Shown: positions 52,013-61,066 of the stretch, piece after piece | Layout: every line of letters starts with the position of its first letter | How positions within the stretch are numbered: the first letter of the stretch is position 1 | Assembly: GCA_964506465.1 (NCBI GenBank) | Contig: CAZDLM010000002.1 | Span: forward strand, 112,971-176,970 | Origin: UBA6109 sp964506465 | Lineage (GTDB): Bacteria > Desulfobacterota > Syntrophia > Syntrophales > UBA6109 | Reading direction: 5' to 3' | Length of the DNA stretch: 64,000 nucleotides | Made by a program: the position numbers and the translations under genes | Notes under the pieces: generated by a model | The model's input: the letters and a program-made list of their open reading frames with translations, nothing else | Databases searched by the model: none | Told to the model about the DNA's origin: nothing

Positions 52013-53399
52013 GAAAAAATCGTGGCGTGTCAAGCCAAAGTAGAAATGTCCTATTTGGTTAATAGGCAGATGCTTTGGCTGGCATCCAGTTTTTCCAACT
52101 TTTCCTCCAAGGGTGATTTTCTGAAGGTTTGGAAGGCCGGTTGTCCTGTCTGATGATGGGCTTGGTCGCCACCTCCTTTTGAGGTCTTTCCTTGATTTCC
52201 CTGTGCTTCAAAGATACGCCCTTGCTGATGACCACCAGAGATCCATCGGTCCTTTCCTCGACCATCACCTTCTTGCCGCCCTGTTCCTCCAACTGGTAAA
52301 GCCTGCCATCGAGAGCGATCGTGTTGTCTTTGCGGATGGTTCTTTCGGTCTTGATGCACAGATACTTGTCCACATCGACTTGGCGGGGAAGTCTGATATG
52401 GGCATCGGCTTCATCGGCTGGGTACACCCTGAATCGCTCATTGTACCTTGGCAGATAGGCCTCAAGAAAGGCATTGGCCTCTTCTTTGCTTTTGATGCCT
52501 TGCAACCGCATCTCCTTGAGGAGCCTGTCCTGAAGCACCCCGAAGAGTCTCTCGATCCTCCCTTTGGCCTGGGGAGACAGGGCATGAATCACCTCTACCC
52601 CCAACTCCTTCAGTGCCCTCTCAAACTGGCTCAAAGCCTCCACACCTTCGATCTCATCCCATTCCGTCAGCTTCTTCGACGATTTATAGGTCGTGTGTCT
52701 GTCCAGATATACACTCATCGGAAACCCATAGCGCTCCACATAACCCTTGAAACTGTCCATGGCCGGCAGGGTCCCCTCGTAACCATAAAAGCGCCCATAA
52801 ACGGTGCTCGTGGCGTCATCGATATACCCCATCAACACCAGCTTCGGACCCCGCCCCTCCAGCCAGTTATGGTGTGACCCGTCCATCTGGATCATCTGAC
52901 CAAAACAAGACCGCTTCCGCCTCTTCTTCCAATACCCCTCCTCGATGAGCCAATTCCGCAACGTCTCATCGCTCACCCTGATCCCATTACACTCCAAAAG
53001 CTTCTCCGTCGCCAACGTGGGACCAAAGTCAGGATAACGCTCCCCGTAAAGCAGCAATACCTGCTCTCTCAACTCCTCCGAAAACCTCCGGTTTGATGGA
53101 CGCCCTCGCAATCCATGGATCACACCCCCATCCCCTCTCTCTCGAACTGCTTTCCCCAACCTCCTCACCTGACGCTCACTGAGCTTTAACGCCGAGGCTG
53201 CTGCCTTCTCTGTGGTGTGCTTGCCCATCACCAAATGCACCACCTTCAAACGCCTTACCTCCCCTAAACTCATAACGATCATGTCCCTCCGGCCATAATC
53301 CTTCCTCCCTTCCGGACAGATTACCGCCTCAGAACAGGACATTTCTACTTTGCTAAAATAGGACATTCTCATTTTGGCGGGACAGAAAAAATCGTGGCG
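52013..53399 (-). mobile_element. ISNCY-like insertion sequence with 15-bp target duplication
   Basis: The element spans 52028-53384 (1,357 bp). Its ends, TGTCAAGCCAAAGTAGAAATGTCC on the left and the complement of TGTCCCGCCAAAATGAGAATGTCC on the right (shown here as patterns), match at about 18 of 24 bases. Both sides are flanked by the identical 15 bases GAAAAAATCGTGGCG (52013-52027 and 53385-53399), a target-site duplication. The right end holds further copies of the ATGTCCTATTTT motif, possibly transposase binding sites. One transposase gene fills the element. The exact duplication suggests a recent insertion. Confidence 0.9.
52059..53282 (-). CDS. ISNCY-type DDE transposase
   Basis: A transposase of about 407 residues. 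An N-terminal helix-turn-helix (KAAASALKLSERQVRRLGKAV) is followed by a second winged region (GRPSNRRFSEELREQ) and a rve-type catalytic core. The acidic triad is in IQMDGSHHNW, VYLDRHTTYK and AKGRIERLFG. The frame is intact with no stop or frameshift, so the element may be active. The start is between 53273 and 53282 (MIVMSLGEVRR), preceded by GGAGGGAC; an open frame reaching 53372 would start inside the terminal repeat. Confidence 0.9.
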   Translation of the reverse strand: MIVMSLGEVRRLKVVHLVMGKHTTEKAAASALKLSERQVRRLGKAVRERGDGGVIHGLRGRPSNRRFSEELREQVLLLYGERYPDFGPTLATEKLLECNGIRVSDETLRNWLIEEGYWKKRRKRSCFGQMIQMDGSHHNWLEGRGPKLVLMGYIDDATSTVYGRFYGYEGTLPAMDSFKGYVERYGFPMSVYLDRHTTYKSSKKLTEWDEIEGVEALSQFERALKELGVEVIHALSPQAKGRIERLFGVLQDRLLKEMRLQGIKSKEEANAFLEAYLPRYNERFRVYPADEADAHIRLPRQVDVDKYLCIKTERTIRKDNTIALDGRLYQLEEQGGKKVMVEERTDGSLVVISKGVSLKHREIKERPQKEVATKPIIRQDNRPSKPSENHPWRKSWKNWMPAKASAY

Positions 53400-53411
53400 G
53401 ATCGATATCCT

Positions 53412-55640
53412 TCAGAAGCCGGCTTTCCCCAGTCCGAAGAGGACAAACATGACTGTGAAACGGCGGTCGTTGGGGGTATTCGAATAGGCGAAATCAACGC
53501 TCCAGCACTGTTTCTTGTATTTGCCTCCGTAAGTTTCCTCTACGATCTTATTGTCGAACTTGTTCTGCCGGATCAGATAATTTGCCTCCAGCCGCTCCGT
53601 GACAACGGCCCTGAGCGCAACGTTGATTTCCGCGATCGCATTCATCGTGTACCGGTAGCCGAGAACGACACTGTCCCCGCGCGCGTCGGTGAGCCCCAGG
53701 TCGTAGTTCGTCTGCGTCCAGTCTCCCGAATTGACAGAGTATTGGTTTTTCGCGGAAAAACTCACGAGCGGATGCGGAAGGACGTCCAGTTCCAGGTTCA
53801 CAACGCTGAAGGGCCGGCGGGCCGGCCCCGGATCCTGCACGTCGCGGCGCGATTCCCGGATATCGAAGGTTTGAAAGAGCTTGAAGTAGAGGAATTCGCG
53901 ATAGGACGACTTGCCGTTCGGTTCTTTGAGTTTCGCCATCAGAGTATTGGTGACCCCATAGGTAATCGTGTGTTGTTCGGCCACCCGGGCTACGAAATCA
54001 GGGGCGTCGTCCTGAAATTCATAGGGAGTGTAGACGTAGGATATCTCCGGACGGATGCCGTGCCGGATCTTGTCCACGGTCTTTCCCCCGACGGAAAAGA
54101 TGCGATGAACCTCGGACGACATCGTGGTTCCGAGACTGTACAACGTCCGATCCCCCTGCCTGCTCAAGCCCGCAACAGAGGTATTGTCATCCCGGCTCCA
54201 TGCGGACCCCTTGAGCAGCAATTGCGGTGTAAACTGTGCGTAATCGCCGAACGTGAGCGGCAGGGACACGATGGGCTGAAGATCGTAGAAATGGCCTTTC
54301 TGGCCCTCGGTCCGGTAATAGTAGTCGTAGGTCGTTGTGAATTCCAGGTATGTGGGCCCTCCCAAGATGGGCCGTTTGGTCCCCGTCAGGATGATTTCGG
54401 GATATCTCTGCAGCGTCGCGTCGTTGTTGACCGCCGCGAAATTGTCCGTGTACTGGCCAAGGACCGTCAGGTTGTATAAGTCCCAGTTGCGGACGAAGCG
54501 CACGGTGGAATCCAGCAATGCCAGGGTTTCGTCTCCCAGAAAAGACACCCGTTCGAATTTCTTGCGATCATCGGTTGAATAGTGGTCGAGATAGTAGTTC
54601 CATCCTGTAAAATCCCGAAAATACCAAGGATCGGAGACTTTCCGGATGTCGGCGCGGAGGTAGCTGTTGTCGGGAAAGGTCGTCTGATGGTTCCAGTACA
54701 AGGACCAGCGGCTCTCATTGTCCTGCCAGTTCGGCCTGATATCTTCGGTCGGATCATCGAACTGTTTCCGGTCCTTCATATAGTCCGCATAGAAGGTGCC
54801 GAAGGATTGCTCGCTGGCGGCGTAGCGGAATTCCACCCCTTCCTTAAAGCCCCTTTTTTCCATGTAGCGCTGGAAAAATGTCGCATCCGTATTCTCCGAA
54901 ATGGCCCAGTAGAATGGGACCTCCAGATCCAGTCCGCTATTCTTCATCGAATAGGCAAACCTCGGGAGGAGGAGTCCGGACTGCCGCGTCGTTTTTGCAG
55001 GGAAAAGAAAATACGGCATATACAGAATGGGCACATCGCTGACGTAGAATTTGCCGTGCTTGAGCGTTCCGTATCCGTCGACGGTGACGTCCATTTCGCT
55101 CGATCGGATTCGCCAATCGGGCACGTCCCCGTCGCACGTCGTCATGGCTGCATCCGTCGCGCGGTAGGTTTCCTCCCCTCTCTTTTCGATGGTGGTCCCT
55201 TCGAGATAGAAATGGTTTTCGGCGAGAAACATCTTTCCCTGATAGACAACGCCCCGGCGATCCTGCGTGTTGAAGACGGCCCTGGCGCCCTCGATCACGT
55301 CCTTCTCCCCCCGAAGCACCACGTTTCCTTCGGCGGTAGCGATGTTCGTTTTCCTGTCCAGTGCGACCGTGTCGGCCGTCAGGGTGTTCCCTTCATAACG
55401 GACCACGACGTTGCCGCTCGCCGTGACGACATCCTGTTCCTCATCGTAGGCGATGTTGTCGGCTTCGATCGCCACCGGCTTGTCCCCCTGGAGGGCCTCC
55501 AATGCCTGAACGACCGTCGGCGGCAGGAAGAACAGGAGGCACAGCCACAGCAGGATTGCACAAAGGGGCGGTCTTCTTGATGACGGCAGAACCGCCGTGG
55601 CTGCCCGGCTCCGCATCCCTTTCCTCCGACTTTCCTCCAT
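53412..55640 (-). CDS. lptD: LPS-assembly outer membrane protein LptD
   Basis: A 742-residue protein with a signal peptide (about 20-46), an N-terminal OstA/LptA-like beta-jellyroll (ADNIAYDEEQDVVTASGNVVV split, about 58-150), the segment AAMTTCDGDVPDW, and a long beta-barrel ending in FVLFGLGKAGF. Cysteines near TTC and QCW may form the disulfides of LptD. It inserts LPS in the outer membrane, which shows this organism is diderm. The start at 55640 was chosen for the signal peptide; the stop is 12 bases from the insertion sequence. Confidence 0.88.
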   Translation of the reverse strand: MEESRRKGMRSRAATAVLPSSRRPPLCAILLWLCLLFFLPPTVVQALEALQGDKPVAIEADNIAYDEEQDVVTASGNVVVRYEGNTLTADTVALDRKTNIATAEGNVVLRGEKDVIEGARAVFNTQDRRGVVYQGKMFLAENHFYLEGTTIEKRGEETYRATDAAMTTCDGDVPDWRIRSSEMDVTVDGYGTLKHGKFYVSDVPILYMPYFLFPAKTTRQSGLLLPRFAYSMKNSGLDLEVPFYWAISENTDATFFQRYMEKRGFKEGVEFRYAASEQSFGTFYADYMKDRKQFDDPTEDIRPNWQDNESRWSLYWNHQTTFPDNSYLRADIRKVSDPWYFRDFTGWNYYLDHYSTDDRKKFERVSFLGDETLALLDSTVRFVRNWDLYNLTVLGQYTDNFAAVNNDATLQRYPEIILTGTKRPILGGPTYLEFTTTYDYYYRTEGQKGHFYDLQPIVSLPLTFGDYAQFTPQLLLKGSAWSRDDNTSVAGLSRQGDRTLYSLGTTMSSEVHRIFSVGGKTVDKIRHGIRPEISYVYTPYEFQDDAPDFVARVAEQHTITYGVTNTLMAKLKEPNGKSSYREFLYFKLFQTFDIRESRRDVQDPGPARRPFSVVNLELDVLPHPLVSFSAKNQYSVNSGDWTQTNYDLGLTDARGDSVVLGYRYTMNAIAEINVALRAVVTERLEANYLIRQNKFDNKIVEETYGGKYKKQCWSVDFAYSNTPNDRRFTVMFVLFGLGKAGF

Positions 55641-55672
55641 CACCCGATCCCCGCACCAGATGCGTAGAAGCT

Positions 55673-56941
55673 CTACGGCAGACGGCCCGCGCGAAAGGCC
55701 TTCTTGATATCGCCGACGAGATACAGCGAGCCGGCGATGCAAATCAAGTCATTTTCTTCCGCCGCGTCCAGAGCCGATCTTACGGCCCGGACGGGATTCG
55801 GCTCCACGATGATGTCTTCAGGGTCCTTCTTCACCAGGGGAAGCAACGCCGCCGGTTCCACCGCCCTCTCGCTCCCCGGTCGAGTCAGGATCATAACGTC
55901 TGCGATGGAGCTGATCTTGCCGATCATGGCGAATCGATCCTTATCCGACAGGACCCCGAAGACCACGAACAGTCTCTGGAAGGAAAAATCCCTTTGCAGG
56001 ACACCGCACAGCGCGGAGATCCCGTCGGGATTGTGAGCTCCGTCCAGGAGAACGGTCGGATGACGCTGCAGGACCTCGACCCGCCCCTCCCAACGGGTCC
56101 TCTCCAATCCGGAGCGGATCAGAGAATCCTCAACCGGATAACCGCATTCGCCGAGCCGTTCGACCACTCCGAGTGCGAGTGCCGCGTTGGCGTATTGATG
56201 CCGCCCGCGCAACGGGCATCGGAGGCCGGATTGCCGACTGCCGGAGAAGCCCCGATACGAAAACAGCCCGTCCGGACTGACCCGGATCTTCAAGTCGCGG
56301 CCCAGTCTCAGCAGACGGGCATTTCGATCCCTGCAGATCTTCTCCAGAACGTCCAGGACGGGAATCTGCTTCGCCCCGGTGATGCAAATGCCGCCCTGCT
56401 TGATGATTCCACCCTTCTCGGCGGCGATTTGTTCCAGGCGATCTCCGAGATATTCCTGATGTTCGAGAGCGATATTGGTGATGATGGATACGAGGGGGTC
56501 GACCACGTTGGTCGCGTCCAGGCGGCCTCCGAGTCCGACCTCCATTACGGCCATGTTGACGCGCGCCCGGGAAAAATGAAGGAAAGCAACGGCCGTCAGA
56601 AATTCGAAATAGGTCAACTCCTCTTCCTGGCAGGACTGGACGATTTCCATGCATGCCTGCATAGACTTCATGGAAATCACCTGTTCCCCGATGCGGATCC
56701 TTTCCCTCACATCCACCAGATGGGGAGACGTATACCAACCCGCGCGATATCCGCCCGCCGAGAGCATGGATGCGGTCATGGCGGTCACAGAACCCTTCCC
56801 GTTTGTTCCTGAGACGATGACAGCGGGATAATCTCGATGAGGATCGCCCAGACGCTTCAGAAGACGGACCATCCGATCCAACCCCAGCCGGATTTCGGAC
56901 GGATTTTTCCTCTTCAATTCGGCAAGCCAGGAATTCTTCAT
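55673..56941 (-). CDS. folC: Folylpolyglutamate synthase/dihydrofolate synthase
   Basis: A 422-residue Mur-ligase-family enzyme adding glutamate to folates, and probably also making dihydrofolate. ATP loop SGTNGKGSVTAMTA, folate region YTSPHLVDVRERIRI, MEVGLGGRLDATNVV, and LLDGAHNPDG. The length is normal. It precedes lptD by 32 bases. The 239-base gap upstream (56942-57180) has no recognisable gene; a 65-codon open frame there has no homology. Confidence 0.94.
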   Translation of the reverse strand: MKNSWLAELKRKNPSEIRLGLDRMVRLLKRLGDPHRDYPAVIVSGTNGKGSVTAMTASMLSAGGYRAGWYTSPHLVDVRERIRIGEQVISMKSMQACMEIVQSCQEEELTYFEFLTAVAFLHFSRARVNMAVMEVGLGGRLDATNVVDPLVSIITNIALEHQEYLGDRLEQIAAEKGGIIKQGGICITGAKQIPVLDVLEKICRDRNARLLRLGRDLKIRVSPDGLFSYRGFSGSRQSGLRCPLRGRHQYANAALALGVVERLGECGYPVEDSLIRSGLERTRWEGRVEVLQRHPTVLLDGAHNPDGISALCGVLQRDFSFQRLFVVFGVLSDKDRFAMIGKISSIADVMILTRPGSERAVEPAALLPLVKKDPEDIIVEPNPVRAVRSALDAAEENDLICIAGSLYLVGDIKKAFRAGRLP

Positions 56942-57180
56942 ATCACCGTGATAAGAAGCAGGCCGGCAATGCTGCGCGGCTTTTGAACGGCGATTGTGAC
57001 GCTCCGCGGAGAAGCCTTTGCAGCTCTTGCCGCTTTAGGCCGCCGGATAAAAGAAAACCATGGCGTAGCGCCTTGATCGGGCACTTCACCATGGTCAAGG
57101 ATCCGGCAACAGGCCGGGGCCGGTGGCCGGTGTTCTCCAAGGCGGGGGAACCGTCATGCCACCGTCACCGTCCAGAAGCG

Positions 57181-57441
57181 TTATTCTTCGACGATCTTGA
57201 AAACCTCATCACCGGGACGAACCCTGTCGGTCACCTTGATCCCGATGAAGTCTCCTGCGACCGCCTTTGCCACCTTCTGGTTGTTGACCTCCATGGAATC
57301 AATCGGCATGTTGAAATTCGTCGTGTGGCCGGTGAATTTCAAGATATCACCCACCTGCACCTCGCCTTCAGTGATCTTTACCGCCGCAACCGAAGGTTTG
57401 GAGAAGAATTTGACCACTTCGCCGATCTTCTTATCCGCCAT
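57181..57441 (-). CDS. Stand-alone EF-Tu domain 2-like protein
   Basis: An 86-residue protein resembling only the beta-barrel domain 2 of translation GTPases (VGDILKFTGHTTNFNMPIDSMEVNNQKV, in parts, then GDFIGIKVTDRVRPGDEVFKI). It has no GTPase domain. The ATG follows GAGGTGAGCGCC. It lies after the terminator of the rplQ operon. Homologues are annotated in databases as elongation factor-like proteins of unknown role. Confidence 0.8.
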   Translation of the reverse strand: MADKKIGEVVKFFSKPSVAAVKITEGEVQVGDILKFTGHTTNFNMPIDSMEVNNQKVAKAVAGDFIGIKVTDRVRPGDEVFKIVEE

Positions 57442-57573
57442 GGCGCTCACCTCGCTTTTGCTTGTTGCCGGCGGTCTCCTCACCGGCCGTCCGACGTACC
57501 GCATCCATACGGCGTTTCTCCGTATGCGGGATATATATCCTTTTCCTGAAAAAAAACAAGGAAAAACAAAAAA

Positions 57574-57600
57574 GGCGGGGGCTCCGCAGAGCCCACCGCC
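57574..57600 (-). terminator. Terminator of the ribosomal protein/rpoA operon
   Basis: An 11-bp stem GGCGG-GGGCTC/GAGCCC-a-CCGCC with one bulge and a CGCA loop lies after the rplQ stop. On the minus strand it is followed by TTTTTTGTTTTTCC. It ends the run from rpsE to rplQ. Confidence 0.9.
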
Positions 57601-57619
57601 CCTTTCGGCAGATCGTTCG

Positions 57620-58045
57620 TCACTTTTCCGCAGCGTCCTTCTCAACAGTCTTCTCGGCGGCCTTCTTCTTGGCCCTTCCCTTCTTTTCTTCACCGGGGAG
57701 AAATTCGACGACGGAAAGCGGCGCATTGTCACCATTGCGGTATCCTGTCTTGACAACGCGCGTGTAACCGCCGGAGCGGTCCTTGTAGCGAAGAGAAAGC
57801 TGCTCAAACAGTTTCTTCACCATCGCCTTATCGCGCACAACGGCCAACGCCTGTCTCCGCGCATGCAGGTCACCCTTCTTTCCCAGGGTGATCATCTTTT
57901 CCGCCACGATTCTCAGTTCTTTGGCTTTGACATCCGTGGTCCTGACTTTTTCATGGCGGATAAAAGAAGTCACCATGTTCCGCAGCATGGCGATCCGATG
58001 GCTGGATGTCCTGCCCATTTTTTTTACGTATCGTCCGTGACGCAT
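57620..58045 (-). CDS. rplQ: 50S ribosomal protein L17
   Basis: A 141-residue bL17 (MRHGRYVKKMGRTSSHRIAML at the start, IRHEKVRTTDVKAKELR). The Lys/Glu-rich tail (KKGRAKKKAAEKTVEKDAAEK, seen in part) is a longer extension than in E. coli. It is last in the operon after rpoA. Confidence 0.96.
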   Translation of the reverse strand: MRHGRYVKKMGRTSSHRIAMLRNMVTSFIRHEKVRTTDVKAKELRIVAEKMITLGKKGDLHARRQALAVVRDKAMVKKLFEQLSLRYKDRSGGYTRVVKTGYRNGDNAPLSVVEFLPGEEKKGRAKKKAAEKTVEKDAAEK

Positions 58046-58081
58046 GAAACGTTCCTTTCCCGAATTCGCTCCGCTCGTGCC

Positions 58082-59098
58082 CTATGCTTCTTCTTCGTCC
58101 CGCTGCTTTTCCGCTGCGTTGGCGTTCCAGGGCGGAAAATCGAACTTCATCCCGAAGCCGAGTCCTTGCTCGGCAAGGATCTCCTTGATTTCATTAAGCG
58201 ATTTTCTTCCAAAATTCTTCGTCTTCAGCATTTCCGCTTCCGTCTTCTGCACCAGTTCCCCGATCAGGTTGATCCCTGCGTTCTTGAGACAATTCGCGGA
58301 CCGCACGGAAAGCTCAAGATCGTCCACGTGGCGCAGGAGAAGTTCGTTGATATTCTCTTCCTTCTCACCGTCCTGAGGGCCTTCCTCCTCATCTTCTTCA
58401 CTGAAGTTGATGAAGATATCCATCTGGTGTTTCAGGATCTTCGCCGCATAGGCCAGTGCGTCGGCCGGCAGAACGCTGCCGTCCGTCCAGATCTCCAGAA
58501 CGAGCCGGTCATAGTCGGCAATCTGCCCCACACGCGCATGGGTTACGGTGTAATTGACTTTCTGGATCGGCGAATAAAGGGCGTCGATATTGATCGTCCC
58601 TTCCGGCTGATCCGCATCCTTTCCCCTCTGGGCGGGGACATACCCCTTGCCCATCTTCACCACCATTTCCGCTTTGAGGGCGGCATCGCCCGTGAGCGTG
58701 GCGATGACATGATCGGGATTGAGAATCTCGACCGTCTCGTCGCAGATAATGTCACCGGCCGTCAAGACGCCTTCTTTCTTCGAGTCGATGCGAATGGTCC
58801 TGGGCCCGTCCTGATGAAGATGAAGCCGGACCCCCTTGAGATTCAGGATAATGTCTGTCACATCCTCTTTGACGCCGGGGATGGTGGAAAATTCGTGCAG
58901 GACGCCCTCGAAATTCACGGAAACGATGGCCGCCCCGTGAATGGACGACAGCAGAATCCTCCGCAAGGCGTTGCCGAGGGTGATTCCAAAACCGCGTTCC
59001 AGCGGCTGGCAGGTGAACTCTGCGTAAAAGCGAGTGCTCGTCGATTCGTCGACCTCAATCCTCTTGGGCTGTATCAAACTTCGCCAATTTCTCTGCAT
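58082..59098 (-). CDS. rpoA: RNA polymerase alpha subunit
   Basis: A 338-residue alpha subunit. The N-terminal domain (LERGFGITLGNALRRILLSS) dimerises and binds beta/beta'; an acidic linker (EEDEEEGPQDGEKEEN) leads to the C-terminal domain (DDLELSVRSANCLKNAGI, GRKSLNEIKEIL) which contacts UP elements and activators. The start at 59098 gives the standard N-terminus. It lies between rpsD and rplQ as in most bacteria. Confidence 0.97.
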   Translation of the reverse strand: MQRNWRSLIQPKRIEVDESTSTRFYAEFTCQPLERGFGITLGNALRRILLSSIHGAAIVSVNFEGVLHEFSTIPGVKEDVTDIILNLKGVRLHLHQDGPRTIRIDSKKEGVLTAGDIICDETVEILNPDHVIATLTGDAALKAEMVVKMGKGYVPAQRGKDADQPEGTINIDALYSPIQKVNYTVTHARVGQIADYDRLVLEIWTDGSVLPADALAYAAKILKHQMDIFINFSEEDEEEGPQDGEKEENINELLLRHVDDLELSVRSANCLKNAGINLIGELVQKTEAEMLKTKNFGRKSLNEIKEILAEQGLGFGMKFDFPPWNANAAEKQRDEEEA

Positions 59099-59144
59099 AG
59101 TTGCAATCCCTTGCTGTAAGGTAGTCTGTAATGGATCCGATCGG

Positions 59145-59771
59145 CTACTTCGAATACAGCTCAACCACCAATTGTTCTCGAACCGGCATCGTGAGTTCAT
59201 CCCGTGCGGGAAGCGACTTCACAAGTCCCTTGAAATTCCCTTTATCCAACGACAGCCATTGGGGGACGCCCCGCCGGGCAACGATTTCCATCGCCTCAAG
59301 AATCCTGGGCATGGTGCGGCTCTTCTGCCGGACCTCAATCTCGTCGCCGGCTTTCACCAGATAGGACGGAATATCGACGGATTTCCCGCCCACCAGGAAG
59401 TGACCGTGCCGGACAAGCAGCCGCGCTTCCGTGCGGGAATTGGCAAAACCCATGCGGAAAACCATGTTATCGAGTCGCCTCTCCAGGAACAGCAGGAGAT
59501 TTGTACCGGTAATGCCTTTCTGCCTGTCCGCCTTTTCGAAGTACCCCTTGAACTGGCTTTCCAGAACTCCGTACATCCTTTTGAGTTTCTGTTTTTCACG
59601 AAGCTGAATGCCGTAATCCGTCGGTTTCTTCCTCATCTGACCGTGTTCGCCAGGTGCATAACCTCGACGTTCAAAGGCGCATTTCTCCGTGTAGCAGCGG
59701 TCCCCCTTGAGGAACAGTTTCAGCCCTTCTCTTCTGCACTGCCTGCAGACGGACTCTCGATATCTTGCCAA
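59145..59771 (-). CDS. rpsD: 30S ribosomal protein S4 (zinc-type)
   Basis: A 208-residue uS4. The N-terminus has the four-cysteine zinc motif of the C+ form (CRQCRREG and RCYTEKC). The S4 RNA-binding domain has RLDNMVFRMGFANSRTEAR and HGHFLVGG. It starts 16S assembly and can repress its own operon in relatives; no repression site was sought here. Confidence 0.96.
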   Translation of the reverse strand: MARYRESVCRQCRREGLKLFLKGDRCYTEKCAFERRGYAPGEHGQMRKKPTDYGIQLREKQKLKRMYGVLESQFKGYFEKADRQKGITGTNLLLFLERRLDNMVFRMGFANSRTEARLLVRHGHFLVGGKSVDIPSYLVKAGDEIEVRQKSRTMPRILEAMEIVARRGVPQWLSLDKGNFKGLVKSLPARDELTMPVREQLVVELYSK

Positions 59772-59830
59772 GCAATCCTCCCTATCCTATCTCATGAAAG
59801 CGTTATGAAATCGTGAACTCCCGCCCGCGA

Positions 59831-60223
59831 TCACACCCGCCGCCGCTTGGGCGGTCGGCACCCGTTGTGCGGAATGGGAGTGACGTCCCTTATCAACGTG
59901 ATTTTCAGCCCTGCCACCTGCAGAGACCGCAAGGCGGATTCTCTTCCCGATCCCGGACCTTTCACGTAGACCTGAACGGTCCTCAAACCGTGTTCCTTGG
60001 CCTTCTTCACCGCGTCTTCGGCAGCCATCTGGGCCGCAAACGGCGTGCTTTTCCGGGAGCCCTTGAATCCCTGCATACCCGCTGAAGACCAGGCGATGAC
60101 GTTGCCGCTCAGATCCGTAATCGTGATGATCGTGTTATTAAATGTCGATTGGATGTGCGCGACACCTTCCGTGATGTTCTTCTTCTCCCGTTTTTTCCCC
60201 GTCTTTTTTGCTGCCTTAACCAC
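59831..60223 (-). CDS. rpsK: 30S ribosomal protein S11
   Basis: A 130-residue uS11 (GVAHIQSTFNNTIITITDLSGN, KGPGSGRESALRSL, DVTPIPHNGCRPPKRRRV). The start is GTG at 60223, set by GGAGG six bases upstream; upstream in-frame codons reach into the gap before rpsM. Confidence 0.96.
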   Translation of the reverse strand: MVKAAKKTGKKREKKNITEGVAHIQSTFNNTIITITDLSGNVIAWSSAGMQGFKGSRKSTPFAAQMAAEDAVKKAKEHGLRTVQVYVKGPGSGRESALRSLQVAGLKITLIRDVTPIPHNGCRPPKRRRV

Positions 60224-60257
60224 GTTCACCCTCCGGAGGCATTGATGGAATTCGCCG

Positions 60258-60626
60258 TTATTTCTTCTTGCCCGCGATTGATCTGCGGGGACCTTTCCTC
60301 GTCCGCGCATTCGTATGCGATCTCTGTCCTCGTACGGGAAGTCCCTTCCGATGTCTCAAACCGCGGTATGTCCCGACGTCCATCAAACGCTTGATGGCCA
60401 TGGACGTATCACGCCGCAGATCCCCCTCGACCTTGATCTCGCGATCGATGATATTTCTGATGGCGGAAATCTCCGCGTCGGCCAGAATATCGGTCTTCGT
60501 ATCCGGATTCACGCCGGCCATCGCCAAGATTTCCTTCGCCTTCGACCTGCCGATCCCATAGATATAGGTCAGCGCGATTTCCATCCGCTTGTTCTTCGGC
60601 AAATCCACCCCTGCAATGCGTGCCAC
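60258..60626 (-). CDS. rpsM: 30S ribosomal protein S13
   Basis: A 122-residue uS13: MARIAGVDLPKNKRMEIALTYIYGIG at the N-terminus (in part) and the basic tail GQRSHTNARTRKGPRRSIAGKKK that reaches the subunit interface. It follows rpmJ by 19 bases. Confidence 0.97.
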   Translation of the reverse strand: MARIAGVDLPKNKRMEIALTYIYGIGRSKAKEILAMAGVNPDTKTDILADAEISAIRNIIDREIKVEGDLRRDTSMAIKRLMDVGTYRGLRHRKGLPVRGQRSHTNARTRKGPRRSIAGKKK

Positions 60627-60645
60627 TGATGACCTCCTGAAGTAA

Positions 60646-60759
60646 TTATCCCTGGCGCTGCTTATGCTTCGGGTTCTCGCAAATGACCCGCAGAACGCCT
60701 TTTCTCTTGACGATCTTGCATTTTTCGCACATTTTTTTTACGGATGATCTGACTTTCAC
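60646..60759 (-). CDS. rpmJ: 50S ribosomal protein L36 (zinc-type)
   Basis: A 37-residue bL36 starting at GTG (60759), with GAGGTGGAAAA upstream. The sequence is MKVRSSVKKMCEKCKIVKRK followed by GVLRVICENPKHKQRQG. The zinc ligands Cys11, Cys14, Cys27 and His33 are present, so this is the C+ form that needs zinc. The length is exactly canonical. Its place between infA and rpsM is usual. Confidence 0.95.
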   Translation of the reverse strand: MKVRSSVKKMCEKCKIVKRKGVLRVICENPKHKQRQG

Positions 60760-60820
60760 TTTTCCACCTCGCAACTCCCATTCCGTGGTCGGGCCTCACT
60801 CCCGATGGTTATCCGAACAC

Positions 60821-61054
60821 CTATTTTGTGCGGTACGTGATTCTTCCCCGCGTCAGGTCGTACGGAGAAAGCTCCACCGTCACCTTGTCTCCGGGAAGGA
60901 TCTTGATGAAATGCATTCTCATCTTTCCCGAAATATGCGCAAGCACACGGTGCCCGTTCTCCAGCTCGACGCGGAACATGGCATTCGGCAAGGGCTCGAT
61001 CACCCGGCCTTCCACTTCGATGGGTTCTTCTTTCGCCATACCTTTTTTCGCCAT
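60821..61054 (-). CDS. infA: Translation initiation factor IF-1
   Basis: A 77-residue OB-fold protein; IF-1 is normally 72 residues, and the usual start would be the internal ATG at 61039 (MAKEEPIEVEGRV). The upstream ATG at 61054 has no good ribosome-binding site, and the internal one has AAAAAAGG too close, so the start is open. Motifs: NAMFRVELENGHRVLAHISGKMR and GDKVTVELSPYDLTRGRI. It lies between map and rpmJ. Confidence 0.94.
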   Translation of the reverse strand: MAKKGMAKEEPIEVEGRVIEPLPNAMFRVELENGHRVLAHISGKMRMHFIKILPGDKVTVELSPYDLTRGRITYRTK

Positions 61055-61066
61055 CTGCCGGCCTGC

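Noticed and set aside
56943..57140. A 65-codon minus-strand frame between folC and the EF-Tu-like gene
   Set aside because: There is no ribosome-binding site or homology, and its composition is Arg/Leu-rich as in non-coding GC-rich DNA.
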